DNA from: DASYXW01 sp035934405
GTDB lineage: Bacteria; Acidobacteriota; Terriglobia; UBA7540
Length of the DNA stretch: 46,869 bases
Assembly: GCA_035934405.1 (NCBI GenBank)
Contig: DASYXW010000069.1
Span: 1-46,869 of the forward strand
Reading direction: 5' to 3'
The position numbers were made by a program, and so were the translations under genes. The notes under the pieces were generated by a model. That model saw only the letters and a list, made by a program, of their open reading frames with translations. It made no database searches and was not told where the DNA came from. Shown one piece after another: positions 39,700 through 46,869 of this stretch; the stretch's first letter is position 1, and every line of letters starts with the position of its first letter.

Positions 39700-39734
39700 C
39701 AATCTTCAATCATCAATCTTCAATCATCAATTCA
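39700..39734. repeat. Heptamer array (CAATCNT) at the 3' end of the rhomboid gene
   Basis: Units CAATCTT, CAATCAT, CAATCTT, CAATCAT, CAATTCA. The TGA stop of the rhomboid gene (39732-39734) lies in the last unit. Confidence 0.85.
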
Positions 39735-40460
39735 GTTGATCCACTGCCCGCGATCGTCTTTCCCTTCGTGCTTGCGCATGTAGACCTCAAACTTGCGGCG
39801 CAAGCGTGCTTGCCGCCATTGCTGGTACTGACCGCGCCAGTTGCCGCCGAGCCAGCGCCCGCGCAGGTAAGCGAAGCCGAAAATCATGCCGCCAAGATGT
39901 GCCACATGGCTGACACCCGAGCCCGGCGTCGCGAGCGACAGGTAGAGCTCGATGGCGCCCATGATGAGCACGAACCACTTGGCTTTGATGGGAATCACGA
40001 ACCAGAGAAAGATGGGCCGGTCGGGAAAAAGCATGCCATATGCCAGCAGGACGCCATAGATCGCACCCGAATTGCCAATGGTCATCACCTGGCTCGACGG
40101 TTGCAGGATGACGCTGAACAACCCGGCGCCGACTCCGGTCAGGAAAAAGTAGAACAGGAATCGCCTGCCGCCCCAGCGGCTTTCGATGTCGGGTCCGAAC
40201 ATCGCCAGCGCGAAGAGATTGAAAATGATGTGCAGCCAGCCGCCATGAAGAAACAAGTACGTGAACGACTGCCAGATGAAGAGGCGATGCGTGACCAGGT
40301 AAGGTGTGAGGCCGAAGAGCCGGAACGGCAGATCGAACCCGGCGAACTGCGCCGGCAGATAGGTGAGGAGGAATGCGGCCGAGGTCACGACCAGCAGCGC
40401 CTTCACCATGCGGGTGAGGGGCGGGAAGAACGAGAATTGCACGTCGCGGTAGCGGGGCAT
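39732..40460 (-). CDS. Rhomboid-family intramembrane serine protease
   Basis: This 242-residue protein has six to seven hydrophobic segments. The family motifs are HGGWLHIIFN (about 72-81), GNSGAIYG with catalytic Ser131, and SHVAHLGGMIFG with His188 as the likely catalytic base. GxSG and AHxxG are both intact. It cuts single-pass membrane proteins within the bilayer; its substrate is unknown. The charged C-terminal tail (LRRKFEVYMRKHEGKDDRGQWIN) is cytoplasmic in most members. The gene stands alone. Confidence 0.94.
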   Translation of the reverse strand: MPRYRDVQFSFFPPLTRMVKALLVVTSAAFLLTYLPAQFAGFDLPFRLFGLTPYLVTHRLFIWQSFTYLFLHGGWLHIIFNLFALAMFGPDIESRWGGRRFLFYFFLTGVGAGLFSVILQPSSQVMTIGNSGAIYGVLLAYGMLFPDRPIFLWFVIPIKAKWFVLIMGAIELYLSLATPGSGVSHVAHLGGMIFGFAYLRGRWLGGNWRGQYQQWRQARLRRKFEVYMRKHEGKDDRGQWIN

Positions 40461-40575
40461 GCGGAAAGCGTAGCACAGAAACGGCGGCGGGGCCAGCGGC
40501 CCGAAGCCGGCGGACAGCGTTCGATGCTGTCATTGGGATAGGCTACATAAGTAGGCTATTATACGAGCCACTTGA

Positions 40576-40761
40576 CCGAACGAAGCCACCAGCGCCCGTG
40601 GGGCGCGGCGGCTCGGGCGGCGGGGCATTACCCGCGTGCGGCCCCTGGGAGGCGGGTTCGACGCCTGGCAGGAAAGCGGCTATCCGCTCGAAACCCGGCT
40701 GGTGCAGGTGGGCGACGCTGCCCGGGACCTCAGTGCTGAATCGGCCACGCCGCCGGCCTGA
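40576..40761 (+). pseudogene. C-terminal remnant of a rhodanese-domain protein
   Basis: The forward frame reads PNEATSARGARRLGRRGITR, then VRPLGGGFDAWQESGYPLE, then a 23-residue tail to TGA at 40759. The patterns CPNEATSAR and GI.RVRPL.GG.DAW are typical of rhodanese domains, often fused to DedA proteins. The active-site Cys position is a TGA codon (40573-40575) and the frame closes at a TAG seven codons earlier, so nothing upstream remains. It lies 115 bases from the rhomboid start in the opposite direction. The rest of 40762-41144 shows no gene I can support. Confidence 0.6.
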
Positions 40762-41144
40762 TCTTGCTCTGCCCACATCTCGCATCGTCCTGTATCCGGC
40801 CTTCACGGCTGCCTGCCTTCCGCTTTCCCTCCTGGCGAGCCCGCCGTGACGGCAGGGGGCCGGGAAGGCAAATCGGGCCAGCTGGCGTTCGTAATTTAGT
40901 GGCCTGTAATCAGTAGCATACACGCTTTGATCGTCTTTTTCCCCTGCCCGTTCGACCCTCACGCCGCACCCGCTGGGCTTGCGGGAGTTGGCGCGGTAAG
41001 TGGCCACGAGTGCGGCGGAACGGACTGAGGACTTTCGCAGGGACATCGGTAGTCTCAAACAGACAACGACCAAGTTACTACTAATAGACGTGTCTGTCAA
41101 GTGAAAACTGAGGGCCCCGGCGGAGCCGGGATTCATCAGCAAGG

Positions 41145-41248
41145 GTAGGGGTACGGCTTGCCCCACCCTGTCGGGTGGCGCTCGGATTCCGCGGGGGTAG
41201 CGCCTCAATGCCGGAATCCCGTAAGGGTGGGGCAAGCCCTACCCCTAC
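41145..41248. repeat. Nested palindromic element overlapping the STAND/TPR gene end
   Basis: The 25-bp outer arms (41145-41169 and 41224-41248) are inverted with one mismatch and contain GGCTTGCCCCACCCT. Inner arms GGATTCC and GGAATCC near 41184 and 41213 nest within. The element overlaps the last four bases of the STAND/TPR gene, so it may serve as its terminator or be a mobile palindrome. Confidence 0.8.
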
Positions 41249-43809
41249 TGCTTCCACTGCTGGAGCCGGGTTCTCACCTTGGCGGCATTCGGGTCTTCGA
41301 TTTGCTCGAAAATCGTGAGTGCCGCCTCGGCATGTTGGATGGCCTCGGCGCGCCGCCCCAGCTTATCCAGCGTCAGGCTCACGTTGCATAAGGCGTTGCC
41401 TTGGCCCTGCCGGTCGCTGATTTCACGGGCAATCGCCAGCGCTTGCTCGTAGTACTCGATAGCTCGGCGGTACTCGCCCAGCCTGTAGTAAGCATTGCCC
41501 AGGTTGCCGAGGGCCCGGCCTTCGCCTTGGCGGTCGCCCAACTCGCGGGCGATGGTCAGGTGTTGCTCGTGGTACTCGATGGCGCGGCGGTACTCGCCCA
41601 ACCTGTGGTAGACAAGGCCCAGGTTGCCGAGCGCGACGCCTTCGCCCTGCCGGTCGCCGATCTCGCGGACAACAATCAAGTCCTGCTCCTGGTATTCGAT
41701 GGCGCGGCGGTACTCGTCCAGTCTGCCGTAGGCAATGCCCAGGTTGCCGAGGTCTTGACCTTCACCCCTTCGGTCGCCGATGTCACGGTCGATGGCCAAG
41801 GCCTGCTCGTGGTACTCGATGGCGCGGCGGTACTCGCCCAGGCTGTAATAGGCATTGCCCAGATTGCCGAGCGCCTGGCCTTCACCCCGCCGGTCGCCGA
41901 TCTCGCGGGCGATAGCCAGGTGCTGCTCGTGGTACTCGATGGCGCGGCGGTATTCGCCCAGGCTGTGGTAGGCGTTGCCCAGGTTGCCGAGCACGGCGCC
42001 TTCGCCCTGCCGGTCGCCGATCTCGCGGGCGATGGTCAGAGCCTGCTCGTGGTACTCGATGGCGCGGCGGTACTCGCCCAACGAATCGTAAGAGTTGCCG
42101 AGGTTGCCGAGATGAGCGCCCTCAGCTCCGCGGTTCTTCAGTTGGCGCGCCGCCGCGAGTGCGTCTTCGACCCAACGGATGCGGTCGCGGGGATGCTGGC
42201 GCAAAGCGAGACAATAAACGCCGGCGTCGGGATACAGGCTGCACAGCTTGGCAGCTTCCGCATCCCCGGGCCCGCGGGCTGCGGCCCAGGCTTGCCCCGC
42301 CTGAATGTTGCCCCATTCGAGGTCAAACAAGGCCAGTCCGCGCCCGATGGCCTCGCCGCCTTTCAGGTAAAGGCCGTCCGCGCTGGCGAGCACGTCGGCG
42401 TAATAGGCAGCGTGGCCGCGGGCGGCCGCTTCGCGTTCGGCCGGTTCGCTTTTGGCCCGCGCAAAGTCGCGCATCAGGTCGTGCAGGCGGTAACGCCGCG
42501 TCGTCTCGTTCCAGTTGAGCATCGAGTACTGGACCAGGCGGCTGAGGGCGTCCTGGGGCGTAGCAAGGGGCGCATTTTCGGGCGCGGCAAGCCGCACCCC
42601 TACGGTCCATATCGCGGCGGCAGCGGGGGCGTCAAACGTGTCTGGAAAGACGGCGAGCGCCCGCCAGCGTTTCTGGACGTCCGTGTCGAGCAGGCGGTAG
42701 CTCAAGCCAATCGAGGCTTCCACGCTCTGGTCGCTGCCGGCCAGGAGCCTCAGCCGCTCGTTCTCATCGGCCAGCCGACGCGCGTAGTCCGCCGGGGCCA
42801 AGTCCATGCGCTCGGCAATGGCGCTTGCGGCCAGGCGCAAGGCGAGCGGAAGATAGCCGCACAGCCGGGAGATGGTCTCCGCCTCGCCGTCAATCCGCGG
42901 CGCGATGACAAGCAGCAGCGCTTTGGCATCGGTCGGCGGCAAGGTGTCGAGGTTCCTGGGGTAGAGGCCGGGCAAGACGAAGTGATGGCGCGAGGTGACG
43001 AGGAGGGCGCAACCGGCGGGCGGGATGAGCGGCCGCACCTGGGCCGCGTCCCGGGCATTATCCATCAGAAGGAGCGCGCGCTTGCCGTGCAGGATCGATT
43101 GGTAGGTCGCGCTCAACTCGGCCTCGCTTTCGGGCAGCTTGGCTTCCGGGTGAAAGGCACGAATCACGTACGCCAGGGCCTCCGATGGCGTCAGCGGCTT
43201 TTCGCTCGCGCCCCGGAGGTCGAGGTAAATCTGCGCGTCAGGATATTTCGGCGCGAGCTCTTCAGCCAGCTTGAGCGCCAGAGCCGTCTTGCCCACGCCG
43301 CCTTGGCCTTGTAGGCCGGAGATCGTGACGCCGCCAGTTTCCATTGCCGCGTGAAGCTCGGCGAGCTCGGTCTCACGTCCGGTGAAGTCTGCTGGCGGCG
43401 GTGGGAGACTGTGGAGGGCATTGATGACGGGGAGAGGAGCTTCGTGGATCTCATACTTGTTCCCACCGACGACATCGCCAGCCGCGGAGACGTTGCCCTG
43501 CGCGCTCACTCTGCCAGTCTGCACGTTGCCTCCGGTGGCGATCACGTCGTGCCCCGCGTGGGTGTTGTGTACTGTGACTGCGGGCGCTTGCGTTGAACCT
43601 TGAGGCTCCGGCTTGTCGCGCAGCCATTTGAACAGCACGAGTCCCGCTCCCGCGAGGGGAGCGACCAGCTCGACGAGGTTCTTAAGCTTCTCGATAGCGG
43701 TGTCGTCGTGGACCGCGAATTGTAGCAGCCTGGGTAGCCAGAACCGCGCCGTGAGCCCCAGCGCGATAAGAGCCAGCGCTGCAAGGATTGTGAGCGGCCA
43801 CTTCTTCAA
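41245..43809 (-). CDS. Membrane-anchored STAND (NB-ARC-like) NTPase with TPR repeats
   Basis: The protein has about 854 residues from TTG 43809, preceded by GAGGGGGA at 5 bases. A GTG at 43857 would add 16. Two hydrophobic segments near the N-terminus are followed by a Gly-rich stretch (GHDVIATGGNVQTGRVSAQGN). The NTPase has a P-loop GQGGVGKTALA (about 167-177), Walker B RALLLMDNA, GYLPLALRLAA (GLPL-like) and YRLHDLMRDFA (MHD-like). The C-terminus has seven 40-residue TPR units, six nearly identical (LGNLGNAYYSLGEYRRAIEY and variants). STAND proteins sense a ligand through such repeats and signal by oligomerising; some are antiphage. No effector enzyme domain is seen. Confidence 0.88.
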   Translation of the reverse strand: MKKWPLTILAALALIALGLTARFWLPRLLQFAVHDDTAIEKLKNLVELVAPLAGAGLVLFKWLRDKPEPQGSTQAPAVTVHNTHAGHDVIATGGNVQTGRVSAQGNVSAAGDVVGGNKYEIHEAPLPVINALHSLPPPPADFTGRETELAELHAAMETGGVTISGLQGQGGVGKTALALKLAEELAPKYPDAQIYLDLRGASEKPLTPSEALAYVIRAFHPEAKLPESEAELSATYQSILHGKRALLLMDNARDAAQVRPLIPPAGCALLVTSRHHFVLPGLYPRNLDTLPPTDAKALLLVIAPRIDGEAETISRLCGYLPLALRLAASAIAERMDLAPADYARRLADENERLRLLAGSDQSVEASIGLSYRLLDTDVQKRWRALAVFPDTFDAPAAAAIWTVGVRLAAPENAPLATPQDALSRLVQYSMLNWNETTRRYRLHDLMRDFARAKSEPAEREAAARGHAAYYADVLASADGLYLKGGEAIGRGLALFDLEWGNIQAGQAWAAARGPGDAEAAKLCSLYPDAGVYCLALRQHPRDRIRWVEDALAAARQLKNRGAEGAHLGNLGNSYDSLGEYRRAIEYHEQALTIAREIGDRQGEGAVLGNLGNAYHSLGEYRRAIEYHEQHLAIAREIGDRRGEGQALGNLGNAYYSLGEYRRAIEYHEQALAIDRDIGDRRGEGQDLGNLGIAYGRLDEYRRAIEYQEQDLIVVREIGDRQGEGVALGNLGLVYHRLGEYRRAIEYHEQHLTIARELGDRQGEGRALGNLGNAYYRLGEYRRAIEYYEQALAIAREISDRQGQGNALCNVSLTLDKLGRRAEAIQHAEAALTIFEQIEDPNAAKVRTRLQQWKQ
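41390..42120. repeat. 120-bp tandem repeat encoding TPR units
   Basis: Six nearly identical 120-bp units and one diverged unit at the gene's 3' end. Identity at the DNA level, including third codon positions, points to recent expansion. Confidence 0.9.
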
Positions 43810-43984
43810 TGGAGTCCCCCTCGGTTCAGCGTTTCCCAATGAGCACCAGCACGCCACAAATAGGGTTGACTAGCGGGAGTATAGCAGCGCAAAGCGGAAG
43901 AGCAAGTGGATTCCAAAGCAAGGGCCCGGCCTGGGCTATGACTGCACAACCGGATTGGCGCGTCCAACGCAACGGCGTCAATTA

Positions 43985-44012
43985 CAGATTGGAGATTTGA
44001 GATTCCAGATTG
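43985..44012. repeat. Short heptamer array (GAGATTT/CAGATTG)
   Basis: Four 7-bp units, CAGATTG, GAGATTT, GAGATTC and CAGATTG, in the gap before phoH. The same family appears inside ybeY. Otherwise 43810-44230 holds no gene. Confidence 0.75.
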
Positions 44013-44117
44013 CAGAGCGGGCGGCTTGACTTCGGCGCGCCGGGCGGCTAGACTGAGGTCACCGTTGATGACTGACTGGTCCGCTGACAGCGAGAGAACA
44101 TTCGTTAACCCGTTGTC

Positions 44118-44159
44118 GGAAAGGCAAAGCCTTTCCGCCGAGCCGAGCGGCAAAGCCGC
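44118..44159. repeat. Twin hairpins with AAA loops upstream of phoH
   Basis: GGAAAGGC-AAA-GCCTTTCC (44118-44136) and GCGGC-AAA-GCCGC (44147-44159) are perfect short stems. They lie 70-110 bases before phoH and could be dispersed palindromes or a terminator pair isolating the operon. Confidence 0.6.
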
Positions 44160-44230
44160 TAAGGCATTCCGAAATGACGCTTGCTTACGCAACTAAGCAC
44201 TAGCCTGGAGGTTCGCCGGTTTCCCAAAAT

Positions 44231-45274
44231 ATGAAGACCACCGTCAAGATCGACCAGGGCGTGCAGGAGCTTTTTGGGGCTTTCGACGGAAACCTGAAGC
44301 TGCTGGAACGGAGCTTTCAAGTCTCGACGCACTTGAGCGACTCGATGCTGGAGATCGAAGGCGCGGAGGGGAACGTCCGCCGCACGCAGAGACTGGTGGA
44401 GGAGTATTCGCGGCTGGTGGAGGGTGGGGCGCGCTTCGAGCCCGGCGAGGTGCAATCGTTCCTGCGGATTCTGGCGGAGGATCCGAACGCCACGCTCAAG
44501 GGGCTGGTGGAAGCGGGACGTCCGCGCGCCTTCGGCAAGAAATCCATCGCGCCCAAGAGCATGAATCAGCAGCGCTACGTGGATTCGATCGAGCGCTACG
44601 ACATGGTGTTCGGCATCGGGCCGTCGGGGACGGGCAAGACGTATCTGGCCGTGGCCATGGCGGTGGACGCGCTGCTGACCAAGGAAGTGAGCCGCATCAT
44701 CCTGGCGCGGCCGGCGGTGGAGGCGGGGGAGCGGCTGGGGTTCCTGCCCGGCACGCTGCAGGAGAAAGTGAATCCGTACCTGCGGCCGCTGTACGACGCG
44801 CTTTACGACGTGCTGGATCCCGACCGCGTGGACCGTTATCTCGAAAAAAACGTCATCGAGATCGCGCCCATCGCCTTCATGCGCGGGCGGACGCTGAACG
44901 ACGCTTTCGTGATTCTCGACGAAGCCCAGAACACCACCAGCGAGCAGATGAAGATGTTCCTGACGCGGCTGGGGTTCAACTCCAAGGCGGTGATCACCGG
45001 CGACGTGACCCAGGTAGACCTGCCAACGGGGCGCCGTTCGGGACTCTTGGAAGCGGTGGACGTGGTGGGGCGCGTCGAGGGCATCAGCTTTGTTTATTTC
45101 AACGAGCGCGACGTGGTGCGGCACAGTCTGGTGCAGCGCATCATCCGGGCCTACGAGGAATTTGAGAACGCGAAACTTGAAAATCGAAACTCGAAACCGG
45201 AAAACGGAAACTCGAAACCGGAAATTGGAAATCGAGACCCAGCCGGCCGTCGTCAACCGCCAGACCAAAGTTGA
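44231..45274 (+). CDS. PhoH-family ATPase
   Basis: The 347-residue protein has an N-terminal KH-like region, then Walker A GPSGTGKT (130-137), ARPAVEAGERLGFLPG and Walker B FVILDEAQNTT, followed by TRLGFNSKAVITGDVTQVDLP. This is the PhoH/YbeZ family, an ATPase that partners with YbeY in ribosome maturation and RNA decay. ybeY follows directly. The last ~25 residues (KLENRNSKPENGNSKPEIGN and beyond) are coded by a heptamer array and are not family-like. The frame overlaps the inferred ybeY start by 50 bases. The ribosome site is weak. Confidence 0.92.
   Translation: MKTTVKIDQGVQELFGAFDGNLKLLERSFQVSTHLSDSMLEIEGAEGNVRRTQRLVEEYSRLVEGGARFEPGEVQSFLRILAEDPNATLKGLVEAGRPRAFGKKSIAPKSMNQQRYVDSIERYDMVFGIGPSGTGKTYLAVAMAVDALLTKEVSRIILARPAVEAGERLGFLPGTLQEKVNPYLRPLYDALYDVLDPDRVDRYLEKNVIEIAPIAFMRGRTLNDAFVILDEAQNTTSEQMKMFLTRLGFNSKAVITGDVTQVDLPTGRRSGLLEAVDVVGRVEGISFVYFNERDVVRHSLVQRIIRAYEEFENAKLENRNSKPENGNSKPEIGNRDPAGRRQPPDQS
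45171..45233. repeat. Heptamer array (NGAAANN) at the phoH-ybeY junction
   Basis: Nine consecutive 7-bp units, e.g. CGAAACT, TGAAAAT, CGAAACC, GGAAAAC, GGAAATT. It codes for the tail of PhoH and contains the likely TTG start of ybeY (45225). Confidence 0.9.
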
Positions 45275-45830
45275 GATTAATCTGGGGCGGGCGCGAGGCT
45301 TCCTTCGGCGGCTGCTGGCCTCGCTCGGCCTCAAGGACTGCGCGATGAATGTGGGGTTCGTGGACGATAGGGAAATCGCGCGGCTGAATGCGAGGTTTCG
45401 CGGCCAAGCGAGGGCAACGGACGTGCTGTCGTTTCCGTGGGAACAGGATCGGGGTTTGAGATTTGAGATTTCAGATTTGAAAACATCGAACCGACGAAAA
45501 CCGGATTCAAGATTCCAGATTCCGGATTCCAGACATGCACAGTTGCGAGGGGATGATGCAACATGTCAGATTTCAGATTCCAGACGCGCGACGGTCCGGG
45601 AGTGCGATTCTAAATTTGAGATTTCAGATTTGAGAGGGTTTCTCGGTGACATCGTGATCTCCGCCGAAACCGCGCGGCGCAACGCCCGCCTGGAGGGGCA
45701 CGGCACGGAGAACGAAATCCGCTGGCTGATCCTGCACGGCGTCCTGCACCTGTGCGGATTCGACCACGAGCGGGACCGCGGCGAGATGACGACGCTCGAA
45801 CTGAGGCTGCGAAGGAGGCTGCGCCTATGA
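45225..45830 (+). CDS. ybeY: Endoribonuclease YbeY with an in-frame repeat insertion
   Basis: The likely start is TTG 45225, giving about 201 residues. VVNRQTKVEINLGRARGFLRRLLASL, VGFVDDREIARLNARFRGQARATDVLSFPWE, GDIVISAETARRNA and the zinc motif HGVLHLCGFDHERD (H-x3-H-x5-H) are all present and in order. YbeY processes the 16S rRNA 3' end and aids 70S quality control. Between SFPWEQD and FLGDIVIS lies about 60 extra residues (from RGLRFEISDLK to SKFEISDLRG) coded by degenerate heptamers. Normal YbeY has a short loop there, so the core fold could survive. No ATG start fits, and no earlier start with a ribosome site was found. Confidence 0.88.
   Translation: MEIETQPAVVNRQTKVEINLGRARGFLRRLLASLGLKDCAMNVGFVDDREIARLNARFRGQARATDVLSFPWEQDRGLRFEISDLKTSNRRKPDSRFQIPDSRHAQLRGDDATCQISDSRRATVRECDSKFEISDLRGFLGDIVISAETARRNARLEGHGTENEIRWLILHGVLHLCGFDHERDRGEMTTLELRLRRRLRL
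45451..45636. repeat. Repeat-rich insertion inside ybeY
   Basis: Four heptamer clusters: ATTTGAG type at 45454-45481 and 45614-45634, GATTCCA type at 45504-45531, and TTCAGAT type at 45565-45585. An identical 19-mer (TTTGAGATTTCAGATTTGA) occurs at 45462-45480 and 45615-45633, 153 bp apart, a multiple of three. There are no stop codons in the gene's frame. Confidence 0.9.
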
Positions 45831-45948
45831 TGAGGAGCGCAGAGGGCCGTGAAGATGCTCAGTGTAGCTGCGGCCCATGGCCGGCGTCCGTTCGGCGCTC
45901 AGAGAACGGCATTACGGGAAAGAGCAGTCACGAGGGCGAGAGGCGGCG

Positions 45949-46869
45949 ATGCATCCCCTGACCGGAGACAAAGCCACGGTGCTCGATGCGCTCGGCAAGA
46001 CGGTCCAAACCTTTCAGAATGACGGGGACGCGCTGCGGCAACAGCTGAACATCAGCCTGCAACCGGCAAGCGAAGCCGACCGGCAGCAGGCGAGATTGCA
46101 AATCCTCGGCCGGTTGCAGGATGCTTACGCCGCCGAGTCGGCGCGACCGGATACGCCCCAGGACGAAGCCTGGTATCTACCGCGCTCGGCGACGGTCGCG
46201 GCCGTGCAAACGGCGATGAACCAGCACTTGGGCCCGACCATCGAAGCAAGCCAGAGCCGCGGCGTCACTGACGCGACGGGCGCGCCGGGGCCGGCGCAAT
46301 TCAGTGATACGGATCCCCTCTGGATCGAGGTGGTGGTGGACGCGCTGGTCACTCAGATTCGGGGCAAGGCGAACTTTGTCACCCACCAGAATCTCGGGGA
46401 CTTTGTGTACCCGATCGAGGACCAGTGCAAGATCGCGCTGGTGGGAGACTGGGGCGCCGACAATCCGTCGGCGAGGAGCGTCGGCCAACAGATCCAGAAT
46501 CTGGGCGCGGATTACGTCATCCACCTCGGGGACATTTATTACGCGGGGCAGGACAACGAAGCGCAGAGCTTCCTGAAACTGTGGCCGAGGGCCGGCCAGA
46601 AGCGGTCGTTCGCGCTCAACGGCAACCACGAGATGTACAGCGGCGGCCACGCCTACTTTGATAAGGTGCTGCCGGCGCCGGGATTCGGGCAAGCCGCCAG
46701 CTACTTTGGGCTTTACAATCAAGCGTGGCAAGTCCTCGGTGTGGACACGGCTTATGTGGAGCACCGCCTGCTGAGCGATCAGGACGCGAGGCTCACCAAA
46801 CAGTTTGACTGGCTGGTGGACAAGCTGAAGGATACGAGTCAAAAAAACATCTTGCTGAGTCATCATCAA
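45949..46869 (+). CDS. Calcineurin-like metallophosphoesterase, 3' end cut by the window
   Basis: The frame from ATG 45949 stays open to the window end, giving 307 residues without a stop. GAGAGG lies 5 bases upstream. After about 165 residues with no recognised domain, the phosphoesterase motifs appear in order: KIALVGDWGAD, YVIHLGDIYYAG, LNGNHEMYSGG and LLSHHQ at the cut. These supply the di-metal Asp, His and Asn ligands. No signal peptide is visible, so a cytoplasmic enzyme is likely. The long N-terminal part (MHPLTGDKATVLDALGKTVQ onwards) is unfamiliar. Substrate unknown. It lies 118 bases after ybeY; no gene is seen between them. Confidence 0.85.
   Translation, partial: MHPLTGDKATVLDALGKTVQTFQNDGDALRQQLNISLQPASEADRQQARLQILGRLQDAYAAESARPDTPQDEAWYLPRSATVAAVQTAMNQHLGPTIEASQSRGVTDATGAPGPAQFSDTDPLWIEVVVDALVTQIRGKANFVTHQNLGDFVYPIEDQCKIALVGDWGADNPSARSVGQQIQNLGADYVIHLGDIYYAGQDNEAQSFLKLWPRAGQKRSFALNGNHEMYSGGHAYFDKVLPAPGFGQAASYFGLYNQAWQVLGVDTAYVEHRLLSDQDARLTKQFDWLVDKLKDTSQKNILLSHHQ

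Noticed and set aside
40573..40575. TGA read as selenocysteine in a rhodanese
   Set aside because: The rest of the domain is missing and a stop lies seven codons upstream, so a pseudogene explains it better.
40543..41235. 230-codon minus-strand open frame in the gap before the STAND/TPR gene
   Set aside because: Covers the rhodanese remnant and a palindrome in antisense; its composition is typical of a noncoding GC-rich frame.
41401..43314. 637-codon open frame opposite the STAND/TPR gene
   Set aside because: It is a shadow of the repetitive, GC-rich gene on the other strand; it has no family features and no ribosome site, while the minus-strand product has clear motifs.

Overview
The window is high-GC bacterial chromosome, most likely from an acidobacterium. 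The clues are a VWA protein of the acidobacterial VWFA type, a TonB receptor with an N-terminal carboxypeptidase-regulatory domain, a large Asp-box/VPS10-like secreted protein, DUF2934, and many small palindromic repeats. It carries no rRNA, tRNA, CRISPR array or prophage that I can recognise.

Layout. 1-2.6 kb is accessory DNA: the start of an IS110 transposase, a DUF433/DUF5615 toxin-antitoxin pair between two copies of a ~135-bp repeat, a DUF4440 remnant, a DUF1801 gene and palindromic repeats. 2.6-17.6 kb is a coherent stress/energy island: an ADP-forming acyl-CoA synthetase fused to a GNAT acetyltransferase, cytochrome c, two paralogous two-helix membrane proteins, Hsp20, a tandem universal stress protein, a P1B-type ATPase, a cupredoxin-like protein, a haem-bearing outer-membrane porin, acetate kinase, phosphoketolase and two small unknown proteins. 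18-34.5 kb is mostly housekeeping or secreted: M28 peptidase, diguanylate cyclase, P5C dehydrogenase, VPS10-like protein, LolA-like protein, aldo/keto reductase, BrnT/CopG pair, selA, MXAN_5187-like protein, purH and VWA protein. 35-46.9 kb holds a secreted 15-residue-repeat protein, two membrane proteins, a cobalamin-riboswitch-controlled TonB receptor, a rhomboid protease, a STAND/TPR ATPase, phoH, ybeY and a truncated metallophosphoesterase.

How the genes fit together. Phosphoketolase makes acetyl-phosphate, acetate kinase turns it into ATP and acetate, and the acyl-CoA synthetase fusion can interconvert acetate and acetyl-CoA and probably acetylates proteins. The most interesting regulatory signal is a pair of CRP/FNR-like dyads (TGTGA-N6-TCACA type), always 22 bp apart, found four times and each time in front of a transcription unit of this island. 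I propose a local regulon under one CRP/FNR-family activator, which is not encoded in the window.

A second theme is genome wear and repeat invasion. Degenerate 7- or 8-bp tandem arrays sit at many gene ends from 18 kb onward. They supply stop codons, a start codon and protein tails, and one set lies in frame inside ybeY. Three C-terminal gene remnants and several families of palindromic elements occur between genes.
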